Assembly: GCA_964427875.1 (NCBI GenBank) | Contig: CAYRVX010000002.1 | Location: 62,001-126,000, forward strand | Origin: CAYRVX01 sp964427875 | GTDB taxonomy: Bacteria; Planctomycetota; Phycisphaerae; SM23-33 | DNA length: 64,000 nucleotides | Reading direction: 5' to 3' | In this document: positions 17,317-26,205 of the stretch, one piece after another | How positions within the stretch are numbered: the stretch's first letter is position 1 | Layout: every line of letters starts with the position of its first letter | Notes under the pieces: generated by a model | Told to the model about the DNA's origin: nothing | Databases searched by the model: none | The model's input: the letters and a program-made list of their open reading frames with translations, nothing else | Made by a program: the position numbers and the translations under genes

Positions 17317-18396
17317 TCAGAACCTCGGCCAGGGCGGGTGTGGGCCGGGCCGCCCGCCACGCGGGGGGCCGGCCTCTCGGCCGAAACCAGGTCTCGGGGC
17401 GGGACCCCTCATGGGGCCGGCGCCGGAACCCCCGCGACCAGGCCGCGGGCCGGGGCCCATCTGGGGACCGGGACCGCCGCGGCTGGGACCGCGACCACGA
17501 CCCATCATCGGGCCGCCACGACCGCGACTGGGACCGCGACCACGGCCCATCATCGGGCCGCCGCGGCAGGGACCGCGACCACGGCCCATCATCGGGCCGC
17601 CGCGGCTGGGACCGCGACCACGGCCCATCATCGGGCCGCCGCGGCAGGGACCGCGACCACGGCCCATCATCGGGCCGCCGCGGCTGGGACCGCGACCACG
17701 GCCCATCATCGGGCCGCCGCGNNNNNNNNNNNNNNNNNNNNNNNNNNNNNNNNNNNNNNNNNNNNNNNNNNNNNNNNNNNNNNNNNNNNNNNNNNNNNNN
17801 NNNNNNNNNNNNNNNNNNNNNCGGCCCATCATCGGGCCGCCGCGACTGGGACCGCGACCACGGCCCATCATCGGGCCGCCGCGACTGGGACCGCGACCAC
17901 GGCCCATCATCGGGCCGCCGCGACTGGGACCGCGCCCGCGGCCCATCATCGGGCCGGGACCGCCGCGACCGCGCATCGGGCCACGACCCATCGCCGGGCC
18001 TTGGCGATCGCCGCCGGGGCGCCCGCGGCCCATCATCGCCCCGCCCTGACCGAAACCGCCGCGACCGGGACCTCGCTCCCGCCCGGGGCCCACCCGGCGG
18101 CCACGCGATTCGCCACGCCGGGAAGACGGGGCCGCCTTCGATTCCTCCGCGCGGCGCCGGGCCGCCATCCGGCCGGCGATATCGTCCCGAGGGCCGCGCC
18201 CCCTCGCCTCGTCGCGCTCGTCGCGTGCGGCCTCCGGAGGAGCAGCGGGTCGCTCTCCACGGCCGCGTCGCATGCCAAAGCCCCAGCCGGGGCGGCCGCC
18301 GCGGGGCGGGTCCTCCCTCTCCGGCGGGTCCTGGGCCCAGGCCGTCACCGCCATGGCCAACGTCACGATTCCACAGATTGCCAGATACCTTCTCAT
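17317..18396 (-). CDS. Exported Met/Arg/Gly-rich 13-residue repeat protein (interrupted by scaffold gap)
   Basis: Starts at the ATG at 18396 (AAGGAGAA upstream), which gives a clean signal peptide (YLAICGIVTLAMAVTAWAQ). After a charged Arg/Asp/Glu region the protein becomes tandem repeats of GRGRGPSRGGPMM; on the far side of the gap S alternates with C. A Pro/Arg/Gly tail follows, ending PPWPRF. At least nine units are present and the true number is unknown because 100 Ns fall inside the array. Function unknown. The PMM pairs and occasional Cys could bind a soft metal such as copper; this is inference. It lies between a Spy-like gene and an EF-hand gene in the sigma-led row. Confidence 0.65.
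   Translation of the reverse strand: MRRYLAICGIVTLAMAVTAWAQDPPEREDPPRGGRPGWGFGMRRGRGERPAAPPEAARDERDEARGRGPRDDIAGRMAARRRAEESKAAPSSRRGESRGRRVGPGRERGPGRGGFGQGGAMMGRGRPGGDRQGPAMGRGPMRGRGGPGPMMGRGRGPSRGGPMMGRGRGPSRGGPMMGRGRGPSRGGPMMGXXXXXXXXXXXXXXXXXXXXXXXXXXXXXXXXXXRGGPMMGRGRGPSRGGPMMGRGRGPCRGGPMMGRGRGPSRGGPMMGRGRGPCRGGPMMGRGRGPSRGRGGPMMGRGRGPSRGGPGPQMGPGPRPGRGGSGAGPMRGPAPRPGFGREAGPPRGGRPGPHPPWPRF
17480..17960. repeat. 39-bp coding tandem repeat
   Basis: Unit of 39 bp encoding 13 residues, within the Met/Arg/Gly-rich gene. Left of the gap, units alternate between CTGGG and CAGGG at the same position, making a 78-bp higher-order unit; right of the gap all visible units carry ACTGGG. Not a CRISPR array: units are contiguous without spacers. 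Confidence 0.9.
17722..17821. other. Assembly gap of exactly 100 Ns
   Basis: A run of 100 N, the conventional placeholder for a scaffold gap of unknown size. It falls within the 39-bp tandem repeat, which explains why assembly broke there. The copy number and reading frame across it are therefore not known. Confidence 0.98.
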
Positions 18397-18475
18397 GTCC
18401 GTTCTCCTTCTGCTGCTACACCGTCCTGTTCCGATACCCATTCACGCTGTTGACGTCTCGTGCTTCGTCTGCGAT

Positions 18476-19126
18476 TCACTGGTGCTGCGTCGAGTTCGGC
18501 GCTTCGGTGCGGCCGTCTTCGCCGCGCCGGGGGCGGAGGCGGCCACCAGGCAGATGCTGACCTCCGAAAGGCCCGGGGCCGTCGTGGAACCGGCCACGGG
18601 GAGCCTTCCGGGTGCGCGGCCCGCCGCGGCGCCCGGGACCGAACGGCCCGCCCGACGGCTTACGGCCCGGCCCGTGACGGCCCGGCCCGCCGCGGAGCCT
18701 GCGACAGCGAATCTCCTCGTACCGCTTGGCCTGTTCGGGCGTGAGGATCTCCTTGGTTCGCTGGACGGCCCGCTCCATGCGACTCCGCATGTCGCGGTGG
18801 ATTTCCTCCTGGCCGCGGCGGAACTCCTCGACGATCTGCCGATACTGCGTTCGCTGTTGCTCGGTGAGCGTTTCCTGGATGGCCTGGTCGCGCCGCTGGA
18901 TCAGCTCGTGCTGTCGCCGCCGGATATCCGCTTCGTCCAGGACGGACCAGATCTCCCGCATCTGCCGGCGCTGCTCGGGGGCGAGCTGGAGCTCACGAAC
19001 GAGCCACTCGCCAGGCCCGCGCGGCGGCCCGGCGGGGACCTCGGGCCCGGCCAGCATCCCGACCGATCCGCCGGCGACGAATGCCAACGCGAAGCCCGCC
19101 ATCACGATAAGTGCGATCTTATTCAT
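18476..19126 (-). CDS. Exported Spy/CnrX-like (LTXXQ) protein
   Basis: 216 aa. An N-terminal hydrophobic signal or anchor (IALIVMAGFALAFVAGGSVGML) is followed by a helical region: LVRELQLAPEQRRQMREIW, QAIQETLTEQQRTQYRQIVEEF and KEILTPEQAKRYEEIRCRR, the L-T/A-P-E-Q pattern of periplasmic Spy/CpxP and the metal sensor CnrX. The tail is Gly/Arg/Pro rich. The start overlaps the anti-sigma gene by 8 bp, so the two are co-translated. By analogy with CnrYXH, it may sense metal or unfolded protein and modulate the anti-sigma factor. Confidence 0.75.
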   Translation of the reverse strand: MNKIALIVMAGFALAFVAGGSVGMLAGPEVPAGPPRGPGEWLVRELQLAPEQRRQMREIWSVLDEADIRRRQHELIQRRDQAIQETLTEQQRTQYRQIVEEFRRGQEEIHRDMRSRMERAVQRTKEILTPEQAKRYEEIRCRRLRGGPGRHGPGRKPSGGPFGPGRRGGPRTRKAPRGRFHDGPGPFGGQHLPGGRLRPRRGEDGRTEAPNSTQHQ

Positions 19127-19610
19127 TTTCGTACCCGTTTCCGCCGGTTGCTCCGCCCAGGATGGACCGGATGATCTCCACGTCGACGTCGGGCTCGGTC
19201 TCGGTTTCGCCCACGATGTCCGATCCGGGCGCCTGCGGGGACGTGGCGATCAGGGCGGTCTCGCCCCAATCGGGGCCGAGTTGCCTCGTCCCGGCCTGCC
19301 AGCGCTGCCAGAGCACCGCGGAGCAGGCGATCAGCACCGCCGCGGCCGCCGCCGTCAGCGACCCGGCCGTCCTCAGAACGATGCGGTCCCGCCTCGGCCG
19401 AATGCTCCTGCGCAGGCGCTCGAGCACCTCCGCGGGGACCTCCGGCCGCGGCGCCGACGCCAGCCACCGCGACAGGGCCTCCAGCCGCCGAAGCTCCCGC
19501 CGGCAGTCGTCGCACCGGCGGATGTGCCGTTCGAGCTCGTCGCGCTCGGCGCCCGGCAGCTCGCCGTCGTGGTACGCCCCGATCCTTCGGATGTTCTCAC
19601 AGCCGCTCAC
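19119..19610 (-). CDS. Anti-sigma factor with zinc-binding N-terminus and one TM helix
   Basis: 163 aa. The N-terminal ZAS domain has HIRRCDDCRRELRRLE (His-x3-Cys-x2-Cys). One hydrophobic helix near residues 80-100 (TAGSLTAAAAAVLIACSAVLW) splits it into a cytoplasmic sigma-binding half and an outer acidic tail. The start overlaps the sigma gene stop by 4 bp and its end overlaps the Spy-like gene by 8 bp, a tightly coupled sigma/anti-sigma/sensor trio. It should hold the ECF sigma inactive until an envelope signal arrives. Confidence 0.87.
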   Translation of the reverse strand: MSGCENIRRIGAYHDGELPGAERDELERHIRRCDDCRRELRRLEALSRWLASAPRPEVPAEVLERLRRSIRPRRDRIVLRTAGSLTAAAAAVLIACSAVLWQRWQAGTRQLGPDWGETALIATSPQAPGSDIVGETETEPDVDVEIIRSILGGATGGNGYENE

Positions 19611-20176
19611 GGCAGGTAGTCCTTCAGCAGCTCCTTGAGTCTCTGTCTTGCCCGAAACAGCCTCGACTCGACCGTCCCGCGTGGAACGCCGAGCGCGTCG
19701 GCCATCTCCTCGTAGCTCATCTGCTGCATCTCTCGCAGGAGGATGACGGCCCGATGCTGCTCAGAGAGCCTCGTCAGCACGGCCGCCACGTCCATTCGTA
19801 TGTCGGCCCGCCCGGTCGCCGTGGCGCCGGTGGGCGGATCGCCCTGCGGCGCCTCGATGGCTTCCTCCAGGGGCGCCGCCCTGCGAAGGCGCTGCGACCT
19901 GCGAAGCCGGGCGACCTTGTTCACCAGGATCCGGGTCAGCCAGGTCTTCACCGACGCGTGCCCTCGGAAGCCGCCCAGGCCCCGCACCGCCCCGGCCAGC
20001 GTCTCCTGGAGGACGTCTTCGGCGTCGGCCGAGTTGCCCAGCAGCGAGACCGCCAGGCCGAACAGCCGCCCGGCGTGCCGGTCCACCAGCTCGTGGAAGG
20101 CCGAATCGTCGCCCCGGCGGGCACGCCGGACCAGTTGGGCGTCGCTGTCGCGGCATGGGGATGGTTCCGTCGCCAA
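19607..20176 (-). CDS. ECF RNA polymerase sigma factor
   Basis: 189 aa. Region 2 shows DSAFHELVDRHAGRLFGLAV, NSADAEDVLQETL and FRGHASVKTWLTRILVNKVAR; region 4 shows LTRLSEQHRAVILLREMQQM and YEEMADALGVPRGTVESRLF (helix-turn-helix). It leads the minus-strand row of envelope proteins and is followed by its anti-sigma gene with a 4-bp overlap. Such loci are usually autoregulated. Upstream, TATACT at 20271-20276 (minus strand) could be a minus-10 element but no clear minus-35 is seen. Confidence 0.93.
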   Translation of the reverse strand: MATEPSPCRDSDAQLVRRARRGDDSAFHELVDRHAGRLFGLAVSLLGNSADAEDVLQETLAGAVRGLGGFRGHASVKTWLTRILVNKVARLRRSQRLRRAAPLEEAIEAPQGDPPTGATATGRADIRMDVAAVLTRLSEQHRAVILLREMQQMSYEEMADALGVPRGTVESRLFRARQRLKELLKDYLP

Positions 20177-20447
20177 AGTCTCTCGTCTGTCTCTAAAGGT
20201 ATAGTTCCCTGGCCAGGCGGTTTTCTTCCCCGCTCGATGCCGCGTTTTTGCACCGGCCCGGCCTCATCATAGTATAACCGGCCGCCGGAAAACCTATTGC
20301 ACGACGCGGCGGCGCGGTTTATCGGCGCCGCCCGGGCCCCGCGGCGCGGTACAATCCCGCAGCCGGGCACCGCCTGGCGCCCGGCCGCGGCGATCGGACG
20401 ACCGGCGGCCGGGACCCTGAACGGGAAGTGCTTACAAGGAGCAACCG

Positions 20448-21905
20448 ATGCACCGCCGCCGATTCCTCCGGGCCGCGGCCGCCGGGGCGGGGGCCCTGGC
20501 GCTGAACCACCTCTGCCGGGGCGCCGAGCCCAAGGCCCGCCGCCGCCGGCCGAACATCCTGTTCATCGTGACCGACCAGCAGCACGCCGGCATGCTGAGC
20601 TGCGCGGGCAACCGATACGTCAAGACGCCGGCGATGGACGGCCTTGCGGCCGCCGGAGCGCGGTTCGAGCTGGCCTACTGCACCAACCCCGTATGCCTGC
20701 CGTCGCGGTTCGGCATGATGACCGGACGGATGCCCAGCGTCTGCGGCATCCGCTCGAACGCCGGGGCCAAGGGGCCGATCCCCAACGCTATCCTCGAGCA
20801 GTCGATGGGCTGGGTCTTCCGGAACGCCGGCTACGAGACGGCCTACGGCGGGAAGGTGCACCTGCCGAGAGGCATGAGCCCCAAGACCATGGGCTTCGAC
20901 GCCATCTCGAGGGACCAGCGCTGGAAGCTCGCCGACGCCTGCGTGGAGTTTCTCAAGAGGCCGCACGACAAGCCGTTCCTGCTGGTGGCCTCGTTCATCA
21001 ATCCGCACGACATCTGCTACATGGCCATCAACGACCACAAGCCGCGCCGCGTGCCCGCCCCGCTCGTCGAGGCGATGAAGCTCCCCGAGGGCGTCTCGCG
21101 GCAGGAGTTCCACGAGAAACACTGCCCCCCGCTGCCGGACAACTACGAGATCCCGCCCGCCGAGCCCGAGGCCATCACGAAGCTCCTCCAGGAGAGGCCC
21201 TTCAAGTATCACGCCCGCAAGACGTGGTCGAAGGAAAAATGGCGGCTGCACCGATGGGCCTACTGCCGGCTCACCGAGGTGGTCGATTCCCAGATCGGCA
21301 AGGTCCTCCGGGCCTTACGGGAGGCGGGGCTCGAAGAGAGCACCCTCGTAGTCTTCACCAGCGATCACGGCGAGATGGACTCCGCCCATCGCATGGAGCA
21401 CAAGACCGTGTTCTACGAGGAGGCCTCGCGGGTCCCCTTCATCGTCAGTTACAAGGGCGTGACTCGAGGCGGGCTGGTCGACCGCAACCACCTGGTCTCC
21501 AACGGCCTGGATCTGATTCCCACGATGTGCGATTACGCCGGCATCGCCGGGCCGAAGGCGCTCGGCGGGCTGAGCGTCCGCGCCCTGGCCGAGGGCCGCC
21601 GGCCGGCGTCCTGGCGAAAGCACCTGGCCGTCGAAAGCCAGCTCGGGGGAATGGTCCGGACCGATCGCTACAAGTACAGCGCGTACGATTCGGGCCGGCA
21701 TCCCGAGCAGCTCATCGACCTTCAGAAGGACCCCGGCGAGATGGTCAACCTCGCGGAGGACCCCGGCCAGCGCGACGTGCTGAACGAACACCGGCGGCTC
21801 CTCCGCCGGCGGACGGGAAGCCGGACCGCCCGGGCCGTCCGGACCGCCGCCCAGCCGCACCGGCCGATCGTTTCCAGCGGAACCTCCCCATTGAAAAGGC
21901 CTTGA
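20448..21905 (+). CDS. Type I sulfatase, Tat-type signal
   Basis: 485 aa. The N-terminus HRRRFLRAAAAGAGALAL looks like a twin-arginine signal. The alkaline-phosphatase-fold metal site starts NILFIVTDQQHAGML, and the formylglycine motif is CLPSRFGMMTGR, so the Cys-type modification is needed for activity. VVFTSDHGEMD gives further metal ligands. It would cleave sulfate esters from sulfated glycans outside the cytoplasm. It ends 18 bp before an ECF sigma gene, a pairing seen repeatedly in planctomycetes. The C-terminal tail after about residue 450 is Arg-rich and not conserved looking. Confidence 0.92.
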   Translation: MHRRRFLRAAAAGAGALALNHLCRGAEPKARRRRPNILFIVTDQQHAGMLSCAGNRYVKTPAMDGLAAAGARFELAYCTNPVCLPSRFGMMTGRMPSVCGIRSNAGAKGPIPNAILEQSMGWVFRNAGYETAYGGKVHLPRGMSPKTMGFDAISRDQRWKLADACVEFLKRPHDKPFLLVASFINPHDICYMAINDHKPRRVPAPLVEAMKLPEGVSRQEFHEKHCPPLPDNYEIPPAEPEAITKLLQERPFKYHARKTWSKEKWRLHRWAYCRLTEVVDSQIGKVLRALREAGLEESTLVVFTSDHGEMDSAHRMEHKTVFYEEASRVPFIVSYKGVTRGGLVDRNHLVSNGLDLIPTMCDYAGIAGPKALGGLSVRALAEGRRPASWRKHLAVESQLGGMVRTDRYKYSAYDSGRHPEQLIDLQKDPGEMVNLAEDPGQRDVLNEHRRLLRRRTGSRTARAVRTAAQPHRPIVSSGTSPLKRP

Positions 21906-21923
21906 AGCTTCGTGGGAGGCACG

Positions 21924-22526
21924 ATGCCGGAGAAGCACGAGACATCCGCCGAAGGGCTCATGGCCCGGTTTCAGGATCAGGGCGACGGGGAGGCGTTCGA
22001 GCAGATCGTCTGGCGTTTTCTCCCTCCGGCCTTGGCGGCGGCGCAGGAGATCCTCTCGGATCATGCCCTGGCGGAGGACGCCGTGCAGGAGGCCTTTCTC
22101 CGCGTCATCCGGGGGCGGGATCGGTACCTCCCCTCCAAACCGTTCTCGAGCTGGTTCTACACGATCCTGCGGAACCTCTGCACGGACATGCTCCGCCGCC
22201 GGGCGAGACGCGCAAAGCTCTTGGAGGGACTCGCCAGCCGCGGCGGCCAGCCGGGCGGGCGGCTGCGGCATGATCCGTCGGGCTCGCCGGACCTCCTGGC
22301 CAGGCTGCCGAAGGGCGAGCGGGCCGTCCTGACGCTGCGAATCGTACACGACCTGGCGTTTCGCGACGTGGCGGCGGCGCTTGGCATTTCCGAGGAGGCC
22401 GCCAAGAAGCGCGCCCAGCGAGGCCTGCGGCGGCTTCGCGAGGGGCATTACGTCCCGCAGGCGCCGCGGCGCCGCCGGGCGCGCCCGGGCGCACGGAACC
22501 CGGCAGAGGAGGACGCTGTAGCCTGA
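21924..22526 (+). CDS. ECF RNA polymerase sigma factor
   Basis: 200 aa. ATG at 21924 is preceded by GGGAGG at 21914-21919; an in-frame GTG at 21912 would overlap that site. Region 2: EAFEQIVWRFLPPALAAAQ, ALAEDAVQEAFLRVI, FSSWFYTILRNLCTDMLRR. Region 4: LLARLPKGERAVLTLRIVH and FRDVAAALGISEEAAKKR. Next comes a membrane anti-sigma gene, 78 bp downstream, then a TonB-dependent receptor. It probably controls the receptor and TonB operon, and perhaps the sulfatase. Confidence 0.92.
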   Translation: MPEKHETSAEGLMARFQDQGDGEAFEQIVWRFLPPALAAAQEILSDHALAEDAVQEAFLRVIRGRDRYLPSKPFSSWFYTILRNLCTDMLRRRARRAKLLEGLASRGGQPGGRLRHDPSGSPDLLARLPKGERAVLTLRIVHDLAFRDVAAALGISEEAAKKRAQRGLRRLREGHYVPQAPRRRRARPGARNPAEEDAVA

Positions 22527-22604
22527 CTTTCAGGTCGGAAGATGTCCCCCAGCCGGCGAGCCGAGCGTATTGCTTGGCGGAGGCGGCAGGGACCGGAGAG
22601 ACCG

Positions 22605-24011
22605 ATGAAGTGTGCCGAGGCACGCGGGCAACTTGAGCTGCTTGTGCTGGGAGGGCTTTCCAGCGCGCGGGAGGCGGACGTCGAATCGCACCTGGCGGAA
22701 TGCTCGACCTGCCGGGCGGCTGCGGCGGAATACCGCCTGCTTGTCGGCGAGATCAGGCGAGGCGCGCCTGCGCCGACGCCGGCGGCCGTGCGCGCGATCC
22801 GATCCGCACTCGCCGCCGAGATTCGAGCACGAAGCCGGCGGCCCCGCGTCAGGCGGCTCGTCGCGGCCGCCGGATCGATGGCGGCGGCGCTGCTGGCGGC
22901 CGCGGCCGTCTGGGCGGTGTGGAAGCCCGCAACCGGCGGGTCCCGGCCGATCGCGGCCCATTCGCCGGGGACTGTCGCCGTCGGCGATGCCGAGGCGATG
23001 CCGGAGAGGTGGCGCTATCAGGGCGCCCAATCGGTTCCCGCCTCCCTCGCCGACGGGGTCGTGGTGCGGGGCTCGACCATGTACCTGCTCCACACGGAGG
23101 AGGCCGGCGCCCACGTGGCGGCGATCGATACGACGACGGGCGAGCGGCGGTGGCGTTCCGAGCTGCGAAGCCACGGCTATCTTGCCGCGGACGAATCCCG
23201 GGTCTACTGCCTGGCCGCCGGGGGCCCGGGCAAGACCGAGGTGGTCGCACTGGACGCCGGCAACGGAGAGACGGTGTGGCGATACTCGGGGGGCGGTCCT
23301 CTCCGCCTTGCCGGCCCGTGCCGCCCCGTCCCGATCGGCGGCGGGCGGGTCTGCTGGACGACTCACGCCACGATCCACATGCTCGACTCCAGCAGGGGCG
23401 AGACGATATGGACCCGCTCGATCGCCGGGGAGGGTCCGCTGTCCTGCGCCGCGGTGGACGGTGAGGACCTGTACGTCGTCAGCGGCACGGCCCTGCACTG
23501 CGTGGAGACCGGATCGGGCCGGAAACGCTGGCGGCGAGAGCTCCAAGGCCGCGCCCCAGGCACGGGCAGGCCCCTGCTGGCCCTCGCCGACGGGAGAATC
23601 TACTTCGTCCACAGGCGTCGCGCCCGCGGCTGGCGGCTGGTCTGCATGGACATGGCCAGCGGCGAGCTGAGCTGGCAGAAGACCACCGGCGAGGTCCGGC
23701 ACCTGCTGGCGAGCGATGACGGGGTCTACCTTCGGGGCCTGGACATTCGGGCATTCGACAACCGCACGGGCCGGCCGCTCTGGACCCGGCCCGCGGACGG
23801 CTGCGGCCCGCTGACCCGCGCGGGGGGCTTGATCCATTTCGTGGATTCCACGAAGCCCGGCCGCCTGGTCGCGTTGGACGAACATACGGGCAGGACGGCG
23901 TGGGAGATCACCGGCATACGCTCCTGCGACGCGTTCCGGCGGATCGGGGGCACCGGCTACATCAAGACTCACGACGGCATCGTCCGCGCCATAGCGCTTC
24001 GGACGCCGTAG
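22605..24011 (+). CDS. Membrane anti-sigma factor with PQQ-type beta-propeller sensor domain
   Basis: 468 aa from the ATG at 22605 (GGAGAG upstream). Residues 1-50 hold a zinc anti-sigma domain with HLAECSTCRAAAAEY. A single TM helix lies near 82-103 (AAGSMAAALLAAAAVWAVW). The rest, about 350 aa, is a PQQ/pyrrolo-quinoline-type repeat propeller: AIDTTTGERRWRSEL, ALDAGNGETVWRYSG, MLDSSRGETIWTRSI, METGSG-like and MDMASGELSWQKTTG strands, ending ALDEHTGRTAWEITG. The propeller should face outward, so it could bind a ligand or a receptor and relay the signal through the helix. This differs from FecR, which lacks a propeller. Confidence 0.85.
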   Translation: MKCAEARGQLELLVLGGLSSAREADVESHLAECSTCRAAAAEYRLLVGEIRRGAPAPTPAAVRAIRSALAAEIRARSRRPRVRRLVAAAGSMAAALLAAAAVWAVWKPATGGSRPIAAHSPGTVAVGDAEAMPERWRYQGAQSVPASLADGVVVRGSTMYLLHTEEAGAHVAAIDTTTGERRWRSELRSHGYLAADESRVYCLAAGGPGKTEVVALDAGNGETVWRYSGGGPLRLAGPCRPVPIGGGRVCWTTHATIHMLDSSRGETIWTRSIAGEGPLSCAAVDGEDLYVVSGTALHCVETGSGRKRWRRELQGRAPGTGRPLLALADGRIYFVHRRRARGWRLVCMDMASGELSWQKTTGEVRHLLASDDGVYLRGLDIRAFDNRTGRPLWTRPADGCGPLTRAGGLIHFVDSTKPGRLVALDEHTGRTAWEITGIRSCDAFRRIGGTGYIKTHDGIVRAIALRTP

Positions 24012-24088
24012 GGCGCCGTCCTTCTGCTGCGCGGCAGGGGCATTCGTGTTAGCGTCATTGGGGGCGAGAGAGAAAGAAAGGAAGCGGG

Positions 24089-26173
24089 ATGACAAGGGAA
24101 GCGAAACGCACGGTCCGCCGGCTCGTATGCGGCATGCTCACCGTTGGGCTCCTGGCGGCGGCGCTTCACGGGCAGGAGGATGCCCCAACGAGCCAGCCTA
24201 CCACCAAGCCGGCGGACGAGAAGGCGGCCGAAAAGCCCGCCGAGCACGAGCTGCCCCCCGTCGTCATCACGGGCAGGAAGCCCCCGGTCGAGCAGGGGGA
24301 CAAGTCCGTCTTCACCGCCATGCCGCCGCGGGACCTTCTCAAGCGCCCGCTGACGGAATCTCCGGGCCTGGAGACGGCCACGACGGTCGTGGGCAGGGAG
24401 GAGATCCGCTGGCTGGACGCCTACTCGCTCGTGGACGCCATGAAGTACACGCCCGGAGCGTGGACGGAGACGCGCGGGCGAAAGGTCAAGCAGTTCCTCT
24501 CCGTACGCGGGCAGCGGTATCCCTACCCGGCGTACGTCGTCGACGGCGCCTGGCAGCGGGAGTTCCACGAGACCAACTACTTCTTCAACGCGGCCAACGT
24601 CGAGCGGATCGAGCTGGTCCGCTCCAGCAGCGCCCTGCTGCTCGGCCCGGGCGGCATGACGGGGCTCATCCACGTCGTCCCGAGGACGTACACGAAGCCG
24701 GAAACGCGCCTGGACGTCGAGTACGGCCGCTTCAACACGTGGCTGACGAACCTCAGCCACGGCCAGCCCGTGGGGGAGAAGCTCTCCTACGGCGTGGGGA
24801 TCGGCTTTCGCCACACCGACGGCCCGGACGACTGGAACGCCGAGGAGAACATCGGGAACTTCTATGGGCGGATCGTCTACAGGCCGACGCGGCCGCTGAC
24901 GTTGAGCCTGACGGGTTACGGCTTTCACGGCCAGCGCTACCTGAAGCGGGCCCGCCCGCCCGCCAATGCGAACCTGCTTGCGCGGCGGGACCACTACGAC
25001 CCGATGACGATGTACCTGCTGGTGGGCAAGGCGCGGTACGAGGCGTCGGACCGCGCTTCGACGGAGATCACGGGCAGCTATGCCTACCGCCGCTTCTTCG
25101 GCGACCGCGTCGGGGAGGACGACTGGACCGAGCGCGACTACGAATACGGCACCCGCGTCATCCAGAGCCTGAAGATCGGCGAGCAGAACGTTCTGCGCTT
25201 CGGCGGCATGTTCAACCATTGGGTCTCGCCGACCGGCAAGCGGTTCTACGTCGGCCGGCGCGGCGACCTGAGCACGTACTCGGGCGTCGTCGTCGACGAG
25301 CACGACTTCGGCAAGCTCGACGTGAACGTCGGCTACCGCCTGACGCACACGCGCGTGGACAAGTTCGGCGGCTTCAACGTGGAGGGAGCGCAGTCCAAGG
25401 CCCTCCGGCAGGTCGAGGACGTGGAGAACGAGTGGGAGGACCCCCTCCAGACCCTCACGGCCGGGGCGTCGTACGCGCTGACGGACAAGTGGTCGCTGCA
25501 CGGCAACTTCGCCATCGGCCAGATCGCCGCCAAGCCCGGCATCCTCGACGAGGACCTCGACCGCCCGGGCACGGAGAGGCGGACGAAGTTCGACCTCGGT
25601 ATCAAAAGGCAGTGGGACGCCTTCGGCGAGGCGTCGCTTACCGCCTTCTACGTCCGCCAGAAGGACGCCGCGCTGCTGACCGGCACGAAGGTCACCAATC
25701 CGCAGACGGGTATGGAGTTCGGCCTCTACGAGAACGCCGACCGCGACAGCTACGGCCTGGAGCTGGACGTCCGCTCGAAGCGGTTCGACAGCGGCTTTCA
25801 GTTCTTCTTCAACGGCGTGGGGATGCAGTCCCGCCGAGAGAGCGCCGACGGCGACTGGGTCCGCGACAAGGAAGCGCCCGAGTTCGTCTTCGGCGGCGGC
25901 GTGTCCTGGCTGTGGAAGGGCCTGGAGCTCTCGGTGTTCACCAAGCACGTCTCGGCCTACGAGAACGACCGGTTCCTGGAGAGCAAGAGCGACCCGGCCA
26001 ACCTCGGCGCCTTCACCGAGGTCGACGCCAAGGTGACCTACCACTTCGGCAAGGAGAGGCAGCACTACGTCTTCTTCGGCGTGGAGAACATCTGCGACAG
26101 GACCTTCTCCACCGTCAACGGCTATCCCGACGAGGGCAGGCGGTTCAAGACGGGGTTGGGCTTTAAGTTCTGA
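24089..26173 (+). CDS. TonB-dependent outer-membrane receptor
   Basis: 694 aa. Signal peptide (LVCGMLTVGLLAAALHGQ), a Thr/Lys/Pro/Glu linker, then a TonB-box-like segment ELPPVVITGRK. The plug domain has ATTVVGREEIRWLDAYSLVDAM, FLSVRGQRYPYPAYVVDG and ANVERIELVRSSSALLLGPGG. The barrel follows, ending in KTGLGFKF with terminal Phe, as the BAM system expects. No N-terminal STN signalling domain is present, so any signalling to the sigma factor must go another way. It lies 77 bp after the anti-sigma gene and 32 bp before the binding-protein fusion. Confidence 0.93.
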   Translation: MTREAKRTVRRLVCGMLTVGLLAAALHGQEDAPTSQPTTKPADEKAAEKPAEHELPPVVITGRKPPVEQGDKSVFTAMPPRDLLKRPLTESPGLETATTVVGREEIRWLDAYSLVDAMKYTPGAWTETRGRKVKQFLSVRGQRYPYPAYVVDGAWQREFHETNYFFNAANVERIELVRSSSALLLGPGGMTGLIHVVPRTYTKPETRLDVEYGRFNTWLTNLSHGQPVGEKLSYGVGIGFRHTDGPDDWNAEENIGNFYGRIVYRPTRPLTLSLTGYGFHGQRYLKRARPPANANLLARRDHYDPMTMYLLVGKARYEASDRASTEITGSYAYRRFFGDRVGEDDWTERDYEYGTRVIQSLKIGEQNVLRFGGMFNHWVSPTGKRFYVGRRGDLSTYSGVVVDEHDFGKLDVNVGYRLTHTRVDKFGGFNVEGAQSKALRQVEDVENEWEDPLQTLTAGASYALTDKWSLHGNFAIGQIAAKPGILDEDLDRPGTERRTKFDLGIKRQWDAFGEASLTAFYVRQKDAALLTGTKVTNPQTGMEFGLYENADRDSYGLELDVRSKRFDSGFQFFFNGVGMQSRRESADGDWVRDKEAPEFVFGGGVSWLWKGLELSVFTKHVSAYENDRFLESKSDPANLGAFTEVDAKVTYHFGKERQHYVFFGVENICDRTFSTVNGYPDEGRRFKTGLGFKF

Positions 26174-26205
26174 CCGCCGGCCGGCGCGCCGCGGAGGATC
26201 GAAGG

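Noticed and set aside
17480..17960. Short regular repeats that might suggest a CRISPR array
   Set aside because: Units of 39 bp are contiguous, without unique spacers, and code in frame for a 13-residue protein repeat.
17012..18560. Long plus-strand frames reading through the N gap
   Set aside because: Products are antisense translations of the Gly/Arg repeat; the minus strand has signal peptide, RBS and neighbour context.
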